A model generated the notes under the pieces. It was not told the origin of the DNA and did no database searches. It saw only the letters and a program-made list of their open reading frames with translations. Position numbers and translations under genes: made by a program. Positions 1-10,981 of a DNA stretch of 64,000 bases are shown piece by piece. Location: NCBI RefSeq assembly GCF_000204055.1, contig NW_006768784.1, positions 995,580 to 1,059,579 of the forward strand. Reading direction: 5' to 3'. How positions within the stretch are numbered: the stretch's first letter is position 1; each line of letters begins with the position of its first letter. Origin of the DNA: Melampsora larici-populina 98AG31. Its lineage: Eukaryota > Basidiomycota > Pucciniomycetes > Pucciniales > Melampsoraceae.

Positions 1-1017
1 GAAAGTCTGCATGCAATCCTTTTCCTCAAATGTAGAGCCCAACCATAGCGCATAATTATTGAAGTTCTCAGATGATACAAATAAGATGTCTACAAGGCGC
101 AGCGATGAGCAAGAAAAGACATAGGTTCTACCAGTTTACACACTCTTGGATTTTTGCCTTTGAGGTACCAGAGATCTATGAGTTGTCTTTGTGAGTTACA
201 TGGGAGTGTCTGGAGATATGTCATTGTGGAAATGGGTTGAATTAGAGCCCCAAGCGCAACCACAGGGGCCAATTAAGACAGGAGACAAGAATCACCAGCT
301 TGCAATTTTTGCCCTGTTCTCTCTGTGTGCTTTTTGGGTCACTGATTGTCCCTGATCTTGGGCTTCAATCCTTAGCCCAGCTTTCTTAGTATCATTCCAG
401 GATGTCTTCACACCTCAAGAAACATTATTGTAAAACCCAATGACTTTCTTCAATTGTAAGTCTTGTTTGCAATTGGTTTGTCTGTTTGTAGAAAAATATC
501 AAAAGATGTGTTCAAGGTAGTGGCATCTATACCCCTCCTGGATCCTGTAGTATTCTTTGTTACCTGATGTTTGCAGTGGATTTTTTTTGGCTTTCTAAAC
601 TTTTTTACCCTTCTCACACGACTCAACTTATAACATCACCCAAATTCGGTCTTACCGTCTTCCTCAGATCTTTCTTCCTCATCGTTTCCCAAATCTAAAA
701 TTCATATCCAAAATGACCATATCAATGATGTTAAAAAAACAAGTGAATTGATGGAGGTTTAGCATTGAGAACCTAGAGATTGTTGTACAAAGTCAGAAAG
801 ATTTACTTAAAGTAAAACAGTCAAACATCCAAACACTTTATGAAAAAAGAAAGGACAACAGAGGAAAAGAGAAAATAGATGCTCAAAAGCTATTGAGTGA
901 TGATATGAAAAGACAGATAAGAAAAGTTGTAAATCCAAAAAGACGATGAAGTTCCATAAAGTTTACAAGATCGATGAAACTAATTGAATCCTACAAAAGA
1001 AAATGAAGAATCTTCAA
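1..1017. other. Gene-free stretch, nothing recognised
   Basis: AT-rich sequence with no convincing coding exon. Its right part is the 3' flank of the minus-strand aminopeptidase. The short open frame at 90-272 on the minus strand has no family signature I know. Confidence 0.5.
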
Positions 1018-2648
1018 TCACTTTGAATGGGAAGCTACATCTTTTCCAGCTAATTCTACCACTAGACCAATCACAAGTTTCGAGAATTCGGCCATATCTA
1101 TCATAACAAGATTCAAATCCAAACAAACCAATTTAAATCCAAATTCAAATTCAAGCATTGAAAGATTAAAAACAAGAACTTACGTTCGAAGCTAAACTCA
1201 GGGAAATCAAATCGATCGTTTGTAGAATGAATACGATGATTAGAATCTTCAAAAGTCGATTCGATAGCAAATGCACTTGGAACTCCAATCTTGGTAAAAC
1301 TTGCATGATCAGAACAAGCATAACCACATTTAGTATTAACCCAACCGATCTCAAGGTATTCATCAATAATCAAACGAAGATAATCTACAATGATATGAAA
1401 AGTTTCAACTGTCAGTTTCTTTCAACTATTCAGGGATGCAGACAAAAGGGTTACAAACCTGTTAAAGCTGGATCAACAAAATCAGTTACTAATCCGACAT
1501 TAGGAACCGTTCCTTGTTTGACGAATGCAGTCATATCAAATTGAACCATTCCACTAAGATTACGTTCTTGAGTATAATAAGCTTTAGTGATATCTTGAGA
1601 TCCTAACAAACCACCTTCTTCAGCCGAAAACCACATGAATTCAACAGCTCCTTTATTAGGTTTAGGAGACCAAGCATGAGATAACAAAACACTAAAAGCT
1701 TCTAAGATTGAAGTGGTACCCGATCCATCATCATCTGCACCTGGAGCTGCAAGAAATGGTAAAAGGTTCGTGGAATCTTGATGAGCTCCAATGACAAAAG
1801 TTTGACAGCTTTCCAAGCTGGTCTCATCCGATTCGGGATGTGCTTCGAAACGGGCAATGATTGAATTTTGACCCCATGAATGTTTGAATTCAGAAACGGT
1901 GACGTTTGAAGGAGATAAAGCGACCATCTCATTGATTAAGTTTAGTAACCAAGCTTGACTTTTTTGACCAGTGGAAGATCGATAATACCTGATGATGATG
2001 AGGCCAATGAAGTTAGTATAATTGGCCATGATTGAGTTTTTGGAAAAGTGAGTCTTACCTAGTTCTAAACTGAGTAAACTGAGTCAATCGAGACTTCATT
2101 CGGGCAACCTGAATATCCTTCAACATATCCTTCAAATGAGTTTTACCCCAAGAAATCTCAGTAGGAAATTCGATTGGATGATTCTTAAGAATCTCATCTT
2201 CTTGATCATCTTTGCCCACAAATCCTCGAATCGAATTCTCGACTTCATCTGTCACATCTACAAACCTTCTACCTTTCTCAAACCAAATCACCAAAGCCTT
2301 TTGTCCTTCAGTTAACCATTCTTGATGTCCATCTGACCATCTTAACAATCTAGGTTGATTTAAACTTTCCAAATGGTTTGATAATGAATTGTAATCTTCA
2401 ATTGAAAGTGATGAGAATTGATTAGAATTGGATCTTTGTTGACTTTCTGTTATGATTTGTTGAAAACTTGGTAATCTTGTCAATGGTTTTTCAGTCTTGA
2501 ATTTGATGAATTGTTGGTTTGGTGTTTCTGATCCGAAACTGATTTGTTGATGAATTGATGTATCTAAGATTGAAGTTTGAACTTGATGGATGGTCAATTT
2601 CAAGACCACGATCGTTAAGAATTGAAGTTTTGAGAAATGTAAGTTCAT
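1018..2648 (-). CDS. Secreted M28 leucine aminopeptidase (Lap1-like), 4 exons
   Basis: Zinc exopeptidase that removes N-terminal residues from peptides outside the cell or in the vacuole. Exons 2648-2059, 1988-1459, 1384-1184 and 1097-1018 join in phase to give 466 aa. The N-terminus is hydrophobic (about residues 8-24), consistent with a signal peptide, followed by an inhibitor-like propeptide region. The M28A zinc and catalytic motifs are all visible: GAHQDS (His266), PGADDDGSG (Asp282-284), SAEEGGLLGS (Glu320-321), QFDMTAF (Asp348) and SDHASF (His400). The CGYAC pair (Cys393/Cys397) matches the family disulfide. Introns are 70, 74 and 86 nt with GT-AG ends; length fits fungal Lap1. No neighbour shares its pathway. 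The assignment is secure; whether the product is secreted or vacuolar is inferred. Confidence 0.93.
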
Positions 2649-3010
2649 GATGGTTGATGATTTGGTAAAATGATGGGATGATACAAATATTGATGGTCTG
2701 GAGTCTACTGATCACCATCCAATCTGAATTTGAATTGATCGTGGTTGGGACGTGTTTTAACCTAGGGGAATAGGTAGTGGCTTAGGGAGTTTACGAAAAC
2801 GGAAACGAAGAATCTTATTGCTATTCTCATCTTGGATGATCGCTGTGTCAAGTGGTAAAGAGATCATTAATGGTTTTCAAGCTTTTGTAAAAATCTCTTC
2901 ATATCTTCTGTGTAGATTTTCAAGAACCATTTGTCCCATTCATCTTTCTTCTTTACCGATTTAGTCTCATCCATAGTATTATCAACAAAAAAACCTTTGT
3001 GTTCTTTTAC
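2649..3010. other. Spacer between aminopeptidase start and transposon
   Basis: AT-rich DNA that should hold the minus-strand aminopeptidase promoter. No gene seen. It ends at the ATT target duplication of the Harbinger-type element. Confidence 0.5.
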
Positions 3011-3013
3011 ATT

Positions 3014-3114
3014 AGCGGTGTACAAACCTACAACCCAACTTGAAAACCCATAAAAAAAACCCATGAAAACCCAACTTTTTAATGGGTTTTTTTCATGGGT
3101 TTTTTCACATGGGT
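3014..3114 (+). repeat. Left 101-bp TIR of the Harbinger-type element
   Basis: Identical as an inverted repeat to 7606-7706. Contains several AACCCA and TGGGTT hexamers arranged as an internal palindrome, probable binding sites for the element's own proteins. Confidence 0.93.
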
Positions 3115-3161
3115 TAAAATCAGCTAGATGTGACCACCCATTTGTTAATAAAAATTGAGTT

Positions 3162-4891
3162 ATGGACTCAACAAACCCTTCCCCATCCTTGCCAACGCAA
3201 CAAACCCAAATAACCCATATCCATCCACAAATCAGTCCCACACCCGCACCAAATCCAACTTCAAACTCCGTTCAAACTCCTTCAGTTACAATCAGCACAA
3301 ACACGGTGGGATCTCAGCCTAATCCAACCTCAAGCCCATTTGTAATCCCAACCCTTTCCCCATCGGATTGGGCTCATACTCAACAAATCATCTCCTCCAA
3401 TCCATCAGCCAACTCGATCAGCCAACCAGCCTGTGCACCCTCTATCTCTGGTATGGCTACTCCTGACCCACCTAAGAAGCGGCGAGGACGGCCTCGAAAA
3501 CCACCAGCACCACCTTCTCAAAAGCCTCCCAAGAATTCCAAAGCCATTCAATCATCTCAAACTGAGTCTAATACTCAAAATCAAGCTACAGAAGATTCTC
3601 AAGTCAATACTCAAAATGATAATGATGAAGACACGGACACCACCAAGCCTAGAAAATGCTGGTTCACCCCTTCTGAAATTGATGGTAAATCAGACATAGA
3701 TCTTGTTGCTGAATGGTGCAGCAATTTTGAGAATTATAATGCTTGGCGTACACAACAGAAGAGTGTTGTTCGTGAACGAGTTGCAGCTTACCTTGTTTCA
3801 AAGGGGCATGCCGGCAGAACAGGTCGAGAGTGCGAGAAGAAGGTAAGTGTGCTGCTTATATCTAACTGTGTTATGAGCCCTCTTGACTTTTCATCTTTAC
3901 ATGTAGATTGGAGCCCTTGCACAATGGTTCCACGAGGCTGATTCTCTCCGAAAAGCGACTGGGGAAGGGAATAAGGATGCTGATGTCGATTTCACTGTTT
4001 CAAAGGACGAGATTGCTGCATTCAAGTGGAGTAAGAGAAGAGTCAAGAAATGTGAAGAAGAAGGGGGAAGTCTTGAAGGTACGTGCATCTTGTTGGATCT
4101 TTGTGTGTTTTATATTGACCAACTATCTTTCTGAAATAGTCAGAATACTGCGTAGATGTCCATGGTATGAGGAGCTGGAGCCGGTACTTCGAGATCAACC
4201 ATCTGCCAGCCCTTTGGCCTCTAGAGATTCGCTAGGTGATCAAGTACAGCGTTTGACAAATTTGATCCAAGATGAACCATCTCAAAGTCCAACCGAAAGC
4301 GATGTGCCTTACACATGGGAAGATACACCTCCACGGCTTGAGGTTCAAGACGATCTACCAGCTTCCCAAACACTTCCCCCACCACCACCACCTAGCCTTC
4401 CTCAAGCCACTCAATCCAAGTCGTCTCGACCAGTCACCCCTTGTAATCCACCCACCAAGCGTCTTCGAAGCAACACTAGTTTCTCTACCAGCACCAAAGA
4501 GTCCCCTCAAAACTCTCTGGATTTTGTTACTGCGCTGAATTGTCTCCCTACGAAACAAGATCAAGAAGAGATGGAAATGCGTGCTATCACATCCCAAGAA
4601 CGAATGAACTCTGAGTTCACCAAAGAAATGTCCAAGATGATGACAACTAATCGAGCTACGGAAATGGCCACCAAAGAAAGCATTGCAATCTCAAAGATGA
4701 ACGTCGAGATACGAATTGCTCGTAGCAAAATGGTCGTGGATCTTATCCGCGGAAACATGGACCCAAGCGAGGCGGAGGCCCTGGCTTTGCGTTCATTACC
4801 GGATGTCCAGCCTGTTCAAACACCGAGTCAGTTACCAGTTCCCGAGGCCTCCGTGTCAGCTTCTCAATCGTTCACCACCCAAAGTAACTGA
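3162..4891 (+). CDS. AT-hook / Myb-SANT-like DNA-binding protein of the Harbinger element, 3 exons
   Basis: Exons 3162-3842, 3907-4078 and 4140-4891 join in phase to give 534 aa with no stop. Residues 1-100 are Pro/Ser/Thr-rich. An AT-hook follows (KKRRGRPRKPP, about residue 105). A Myb/SANT-like region then starts at KPRKCWFTPSEID and continues through the exon 2 helices. Exon 3 has a CPWYEELEPVL motif, a Pro-rich linker and a charged C-terminal helix. PIF/Harbinger elements typically encode such a partner, which carries the transposase to the element ends or the nucleus. It sits just inside the left TIR and points towards the transposase gene. The start is the first ATG after the TIR. Unlike the transposase it is intact. 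Confidence 0.85.
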
Positions 4892-5190
4892 GTCGGAAAT
4901 TTCATCATATGGTTGATATCAAAGACATAACGCTTTTAATTCGATTTGATCAAAAAGTTCATCATCATTATCAAATCATCTTCCTCTTTATATTGTCAAG
5001 ACTTATTCACATCCAATCAAATTAAACTAGCAATTTATCATTTTCATCGTGAAGAACTGATTCTACAACTAGGTGATGATGTTTTATCATTCACAGTTCT
5101 TTTTTAGCGTTTTGGATACTTTCAAACCTTTTTACTTTAATCGATTGACTACATTCACTTTTTATTAAACCGTTTTGATTACAGGAAAAC

Positions 5191-5545
5191 AATCAAGTTA
5201 GTTCTACGAACCGAGTGACTCGAGATGATCGTTTTAACTTCAATCGATTATCTATGTACAAGTACCTATTATCGCAGAGTTTTATTTACATGAACCCAAT
5301 CAAGTTAGTTCTAGAGACCGAGTGACTCGTTTGGATCATTTTAACTTCAATCGATTATCTATGTACAATTACCTTTTATCGAAGAGTTTTATTTACATGA
5401 AACAAATCAAGTTAGGACTCGATAATGAGTGACCTTTTTCAATGAATTTTACTTTAATCGATCATCAACAACCAACTTTTATTGGAATGTTTTGATAACA
5501 TGAACCTATTTAAGTAAGTTCTAGACATCGAGTGACTCCTACCAA
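5191..5545. repeat. Tandem repeat of ~107 bp inside the transposon
   Basis: The word AATCAAGTTA recurs at 5191, 5298 and 5405, with a diverged copy near 5508, giving units of about 107 bp. Each unit carries a GAGTGACTC-like segment and ATCGATTATCTATGTAC-like text. A still more diverged unit may precede it (about 5065-5185). It lies between the two convergent genes of the element, in otherwise noncoding DNA (4892-5901). Confidence 0.8.
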
Positions 5546-5901
5546 AGTTGATAAATGCTATCATATTTTTCCTGCTTGTCTATCTGATCTATGGTGATTT
5601 ATAAACATTACCAAAATTATAAAGTTGTATCTATCTTGAATACAAATTAAAAGTATGCCTGCAATATAAGAATTGTGTCTCTCTCTCTCTCCAAGGTTTC
5701 TTTCAAACCTTGCAATGCGATAAAGCAAAAGAATTTGTTCTCGAAAATTAGACTCCAAATCAACTTTTAAGCAGACTTCTGCTTAAAATTAAGATATCGT
5801 TCTAATAAAAAAACAATTGATTTCTTATTGACTTTCCAATCATGGAGTGAGTACAAGTTTGTTAGATCTCTTAAGGTATAAGTGTGAGATAAAATTTCAA
5901 A

Positions 5902-7421
5902 TCAAGAATAACCTTTGTCAATACAAAAAGCACGGAATAACGATTCACGGCGTGAACTTCCCAAAGAATCCAAATAAGCCAGCCTTTGAGCTTGGCTTAT
6001 AGTGTTGTCTTCAGCTTCCGAGCTAGCACTTGTATGAATTCCGACCATTGCCGAACCATCCACAATCAAGAAGTTGTGGATGACCACACATGCAGAGATC
6101 CAATCACATACATATGCAGCCTCTTTTGAGTTCCCAATTGATAAACGCAGCTCGTGAAGGGAACCGAATCGCATCTGTAACATTCCATTGCAGTGTTCTG
6201 ATGCGATTCGGATTTTAGAAATTGACTTGTTGAAGTGATTTTGAGCTTCGGAAAGCGCCCCAGATCGTGATCGTTTGAATACCGGTACGATGTGTGCCAC
6301 GGATGCATAGCCAGAGTCTGCTAGGATATACTCTCCCTCTGAAAAATGAGAGGAGATATCCTGGTAGAACTAAAGTGTTTATAATCAGTTCAAATGCAGA
6401 GATAGAGTGAGAGTGAGAAAAGCACATACACGAGTTGATTTCAACACTCGTTGATCGTGTGCACTTCCACACCAACCATGATGAGCGTACAGTATTTTTC
6501 AATGATCATCACAAATTATAAGAGAATTCAAAGCGTAGATTGACTTTCGAGTGTAGTAATCCTCCTTGTTTTTGGAGGGAGCGTACGCTAATGGTACCAA
6601 AGTTCCATCAATAAACCCAACACAATCTTGAAACCAAGAAGTCCGACCAATACGTTGCTTATTTTCAGCTCGCTCATCAGCATTTGGCCATCGTACAAAT
6701 TCTGACTCAAGTTCAAGAATAGCATGGATACAGTGTTTAGTATAATTTTCCACACTTCCCTCTTCCAAGAATCAAGAACCAAGCATTAGTCTAAAATCAA
6801 AAGAGAAGAGTTTTACAGCAGAATGTTTTGCAAACCTGACACGTAGAACGTCTTTGCCTTCATACTACAGGATCCTCCATTTCCGTATAACCCTAAATTA
6901 GCCAAAGCCACTAACAGCTGCCACTGGACCGGTGCCTGATTACAAGTTGAGTTATTGTGAAAGATAGGACACCATGCGATTCGGTGAAGAAGTTTTGTAA
7001 ACGCATCCTTTGACATGCGTGCCTAACAGTTTGAGACAGTAGATGATCAAATAATCAATTCACAGGAGGATGTATATACTTAGTGACTTGAGCTTACAGC
7101 CATGAACCAAGTGCGATCGGATTCATCAAACCAAGCTTGAAAAGATCGATCCTTCTCACTAACACGAGGCCGACGGTGTCTTGGTAGTGGGTATCTTCTT
7201 CTTTTGGTTTCTTCTCGTATCATCAATAGAACTCCTAAAGTTGATCCCTCCTCTTCCAATCTTCTCTTTTGTTGTTGGATGTATGAACGCTGGTTCATGG
7301 ACAGTAAAATCATGACTGTGTAAGAAAAGATGATGATTTGTTCTTCATACCCAATATTATCGTCTGAATCGTTGTTGTCGTTATTTTCATCATTGTCGGA
7401 TTTCATGAAGGACACCATCAT
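5902..7421 (-). pseudogene. PIF/Harbinger DDE transposase (DDE_Tnp_4-like), one in-frame TGA
   Basis: Exons 7421-7098, 7022-6836, 6761-6430 and 6369-5902 join in phase (437 codons). The DDE triad is present: FIDGT (Asp222), ILADSGY (Asp299) and RIASEH (Glu339). An upstream helical region typical of the family is also there (LANLGLYGNGGS, then VSEGSVENYTKHC across the exon 2/3 junction). Codon 258, straight after CDDH, is TGA (6499-6501). Reading continues in frame with KILYAHHGW, so one nonsense change, probably from CGA Arg, truncates the protein between the first two catalytic residues. The start is the upstream ATG of a tandem pair; another ATG could serve. The family is clear; activity of this copy is doubtful unless the stop is suppressed. 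Confidence 0.87.
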
Positions 7422-7605
7422 CAAACAAAAGATTAAATTTGGAAAGAAACTGGTGCTAGTGGATGGAGTTGTGGTTGAAGATGCGAGAAGAGAGATGTGA
7501 AGTAAAATCAAGGTGTCCAGTGATGACAGGAGCTGCCTGCGGCCTGTGACTCTAGGCATTTGTTGGGATGTGATGGGAGTTGGAGTGTTCAAACCTTTCC
7601 AGGCG

Positions 7606-7706
7606 ACCCATGTGAAAAAACCCATGAAAAAAACCCATTAAAAAGTTGGGTTTTCATGGGTTTTTTTTATGGGTTTTCAAGTTGGGTTGTAGGTTTGTAC
7701 ACCGCT
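7606..7706 (-). repeat. Right 101-bp TIR of the Harbinger-type element
   Basis: Reverse complement of 3014-3114 with no difference that I can see. It is followed by the ATT target duplication. Confidence 0.93.
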
Positions 7707-7709
7707 ATT

Positions 7710-8980
7710 ATTTACAAATTTTTTGTTTCCCACCCACCCTCCCATTATTCTTATTGTAGTGTTGTACGGCCGCCCTCGGGGCCTCAGGTTACGCTTTAGT
7801 CTCACTGCAATTCGCTCAGACCCTCCGGGGCCGTCCAGCGTTTTTACAAAATCAAATACAAAAGTTCGAGTTTCGAAAAACGAAACTTCCGTGCCTAACC
7901 TCTTCCACTCATTGGATCAAACTAGGGCCGGGTCAAGATAATTTTCGGGAAAAAGCTGGGTCGGTCCGGCACCACCACTCTGACTCGACGCAAGGTGAGC
8001 GCAAAGCCTGATCAATTCACAGAGGCTCACCCTCACAATCATATCTTGGACTCACCACACCCTCAACATGCAAGGCACCAGAAGGAAGCAGGATGATCAA
8101 GATGAAACTTGAGCAACATGCACGTTGGCCAGAAGAGCAAGACGCGCTTCTGACTCACCAGAAGACTTCATTTCCTTGTTGCTCAACTCTCTTATTCGTG
8201 ATGAAAGTAGATCGAGTCCCTTTTCTGTTGAAATTCATCCAGTGCCCCTACATACAAGCTAGCTGTCTCAAATTGAAACCTCTTCAAGGATGTAAATCCA
8301 TGTTTGAAGACAATTCCTCTGACAAACATCTTCCATGGTACTAGTAGAAGAGTAATGGATGAACTCTAGTCTAACAGTATTGCTCGCCATCAAATACTGT
8401 GTTTGATGGTACAATATTCCTCACTCCTCAATAATAATTCAATACTGTTTGTTGTTGTACCAGACAAATTTTAATTATCTTCAACTCTACATATATATAC
8501 GATTGTGTCAATCTCAATCAATTCATCATTTCACTAAACTATTCAAGTCAAAAACAAATCATAATCTAGAAGAATACATACAACTCTAGATGACTTTAAC
8601 AAATTCGAATCATTCACATATATATATATATCAATAAATCTAACACACAAAAAGACGAAAAACCTTATGATCATGAACAGTATACATTAAATATCGTTAG
8701 AAAAACATTTTTTATGATAATTAGTTGTACCTTGAAACATAACATCATCTTACTATTGAAGAAAAGGATTTTTTTATAATCAAAATAAACAATCAAAAGT
8801 GTTACAAAAGAAGAAAAAAGTCTATGGTTTTTATTGATAAATAAAAAGAAAATGAAATGAAATCTATACAAAAAAAAAAGAAATATCAAGAAATCTATTT
8901 ATATGGAAAAAAACAAACAAGGGAATTCTTCAAGTGATTCATAATTCAAGAAATTCATTAAATCCAAAGATTTCAAAACA
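7710..8980. other. Gene-free stretch
   Basis: Contains a short GC-rich patch (about 7765-7835, with CGGCCGCC and GGGGCC words), then AT-rich DNA with a TATATATATATATC-like run near 8620. This should include the 3' flank of the membrane-protein gene. No coding exon supported. Confidence 0.5.
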
Positions 8981-10981
8981 TCACATTGCATTACCATGAA
9001 CAATTAATTCAATAGGTTTCTGATTTACATCAATCTCATGATACCCGATTTGTTGATGAAGATCTAAATGAGTATCAATACTAACTTGTGATCCGATCTT
9101 TGAATCTGAACGAATTTGATTAAGACCGATTTCTTCAGTAAAGAAACTATTTGCTTTAGAACTGATGGTATGAGATTCATCACTACTATTACCTGAAACC
9201 GAATCAGATCGATGGGACAAAGAGTTTGCCAAACTATGACTTCCTTGTAATGTAGAACTAGAGTTTAAACTTTCGGTGATGCTTTGGTTTGGACTTCCTT
9301 GACTGTCAGATGAACTTGATCTAGATAACTTCGAACTTCCAATACAGCTTTCGGTATAACTTCCAGTGATGGATGATCCATTTGTTGGACTTTCACTTTG
9401 AAGACTACTAGATCCATCTTCAACCGAAGAAGAAACACATGATTCTTCTTCTTCTCGAATCATTTGTGATAATCTATACGTTTTGCTTTGATGATCGGCT
9501 GCAGGTCCTTTGAATCTAGTCGAACGATAATCAGGTGCAGGTGCAGGTGGACGATAAGTTTGAGTTTCGATCGGTTTCTTATGTGATGCATTAGTTGATG
9601 AAGAATTACTTCGATCAAGTGAGTTGATTCCAGGTGAAAGTTTATGACTTGGTTCGTTTAACAATCTAGCAGGGATCCCAAGACTTGCCCATGCAACTGC
9701 AATACTTGATCTCCATGAATTAGGTCTGTTTTGTAATCGATTAGATCTTAAATGGACTCCTGGCACTTGTAAACCTTCATGATTCGATTCAGGTGAGATT
9801 TGTTGTGAACGTAGTGAAGGTGTTTGATTGATCGCAATCGTGTTTTTGTCACCTGCTTGAGTGCCTTCTTTTAGTAACAAAGATCTAGGTCTACTTGATC
9901 TGATGATCCCTTTTTTTCCAAAATATCCACCTTCTTTAAACTCATGACCATCTTCATGACTTTCCATCATACTACCATCACTTGAAGTTGAACTTAAATA
10001 TTCTCCTTTTTCTAAATCTCCTCCTTTCTTATTCATGGTGACTTTCTCTATACCTTCTACTATATTCTTACGTTCGTTTGCATCTCTACGTCTTCTACGC
10101 CAAAATAATAATCCAGCAATGATTCCAATGAAAAGGATCGTTAAGATTATCAAAGCAGTTCCACCTGAATGTAATGAACTGTTTCCATCATTCTTAGCAG
10201 AGTTCTTTGAGGATGAAGTGGCAGTAGTATTAACATTGGTATGAATAGCTGTGGTATTAGATTGTTGATTAACTGCTTTTGGTATGGTAGAAGATTCTTG
10301 GTTGGTAGTCTTGGCAGGAACGATCACAGATTCGGGAGTTTTGTTACTTGCAGGAACTAGAACGGTTGAAGTCTCATTGGGTTTGACTAGGCTTTGAGTT
10401 GGAAGTAGAGTGGATGAGGGAGATAATGTTGAAGTTGAAGTTGATATACTAGATTGATTCAGATCAGTAGGAGGAGCTTCTATGAATGATTTGGGTATAG
10501 TAGATTGCAAAGAATTTGGAGTACTAGAAGTGATAGGAATTGAGCTAGATAATTTCGTATCAAGACTATCACTCAAACTGTTCTTTCCTACTGGATCCTG
10601 TGAGATTAAGTTAGATGATTTTTTATCAAGACTATCACTCAAAGTGGTCATTCCTACTGAGTCTTGTGAGACAGGGTTAGATGATTTCAAATCAAAAGCA
10701 CCACCGGAACTTGAAGTTGGCTTTGCTACTGAATCCTGTGAGATTGGTTGTTGTTCTGAAGCAAGACCAACTGGAATAATTGAAGCAGAAGCGAGTTCTG
10801 GAGGTAAAGAGCTCACACCAATCGTAGGAAATGAACTTGATGTTTGTTTTTTGGAGTCAAGGCTTGCGCCTGACGTTTGAGTAGCTGTGGAAGAATCCAG
10901 CGGAGCAGTTTGGGTTGAGGTGAGAGATTTATCTGATGTAAGAGTACTTGGTAGAGTTGAGATTGAGGATGGATCACTCAT
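8981..10981 (-). CDS. Serine/threonine-rich single-pass membrane protein, function unknown
   Basis: An uninterrupted 666-codon frame. About 270 N-terminal residues are Ser/Thr/Pro-rich, with loosely repeated segments containing SQDSVG and SLDKKSS. One hydrophobic span follows (GGTALIILTILFIGIIAGLLF, about residues 274-294), then RRRRRDA and a roughly 370-residue Ser-rich tail. By the positive-inside rule the N-terminal part faces out. The layout resembles fungal cell-wall sensors (Wsc/Mid2 style), but no defining domain is seen and the frame lacks a signal peptide. The frame stays open upstream to a CTAG acceptor-like site near 11020, so an upstream exon or a 5'UTR intron is possible. I do not recognise a named family. 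Confidence 0.75.
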   Translation of the reverse strand: MSDPSSISTLPSTLTSDKSLTSTQTAPLDSSTATQTSGASLDSKKQTSSSFPTIGVSSLPPELASASIIPVGLASEQQPISQDSVAKPTSSSGGAFDLKSSNPVSQDSVGMTTLSDSLDKKSSNLISQDPVGKNSLSDSLDTKLSSSIPITSSTPNSLQSTIPKSFIEAPPTDLNQSSISTSTSTLSPSSTLLPTQSLVKPNETSTVLVPASNKTPESVIVPAKTTNQESSTIPKAVNQQSNTTAIHTNVNTTATSSSKNSAKNDGNSSLHSGGTALIILTILFIGIIAGLLFWRRRRRDANERKNIVEGIEKVTMNKKGGDLEKGEYLSSTSSDGSMMESHEDGHEFKEGGYFGKKGIIRSSRPRSLLLKEGTQAGDKNTIAINQTPSLRSQQISPESNHEGLQVPGVHLRSNRLQNRPNSWRSSIAVAWASLGIPARLLNEPSHKLSPGINSLDRSNSSSTNASHKKPIETQTYRPPAPAPDYRSTRFKGPAADHQSKTYRLSQMIREEEESCVSSSVEDGSSSLQSESPTNGSSITGSYTESCIGSSKLSRSSSSDSQGSPNQSITESLNSSSTLQGSHSLANSLSHRSDSVSGNSSDESHTISSKANSFFTEEIGLNQIRSDSKIGSQVSIDTHLDLHQQIGYHEIDVNQKPIELIVHGNAM

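Larger units (their letters stand above)
3014..7706. mobile_element. PIF/Harbinger-type DNA transposon, two genes, complete ends
   Basis: A 4,693-bp element whose ends (3014-3114 and 7606-7706) are inverted repeats of 101 bp that read as identical. Both start AGCGGTGTACAAACC and are flanked by the trinucleotide ATT (3011-3013, 7707-7709), a 3-bp target duplication as in PIF/Harbinger elements. Each TIR is packed with AACCCA/TGGGTT hexamers that can fold back. Inside are an AT-hook/Myb-like protein gene (plus) and a DDE transposase gene (minus), convergent, the usual two-gene plan. Perfectly identical ends suggest recent insertion. The transposase has one premature TGA, so this copy may need help in trans. 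Confidence 0.93.

Noticed and set aside
3067..3116. Telomere-like repeats (TGGGTT words)
   Set aside because: The words are irregular, lie only within the transposon TIRs and differ from the TTAGGG repeat usual in fungi.
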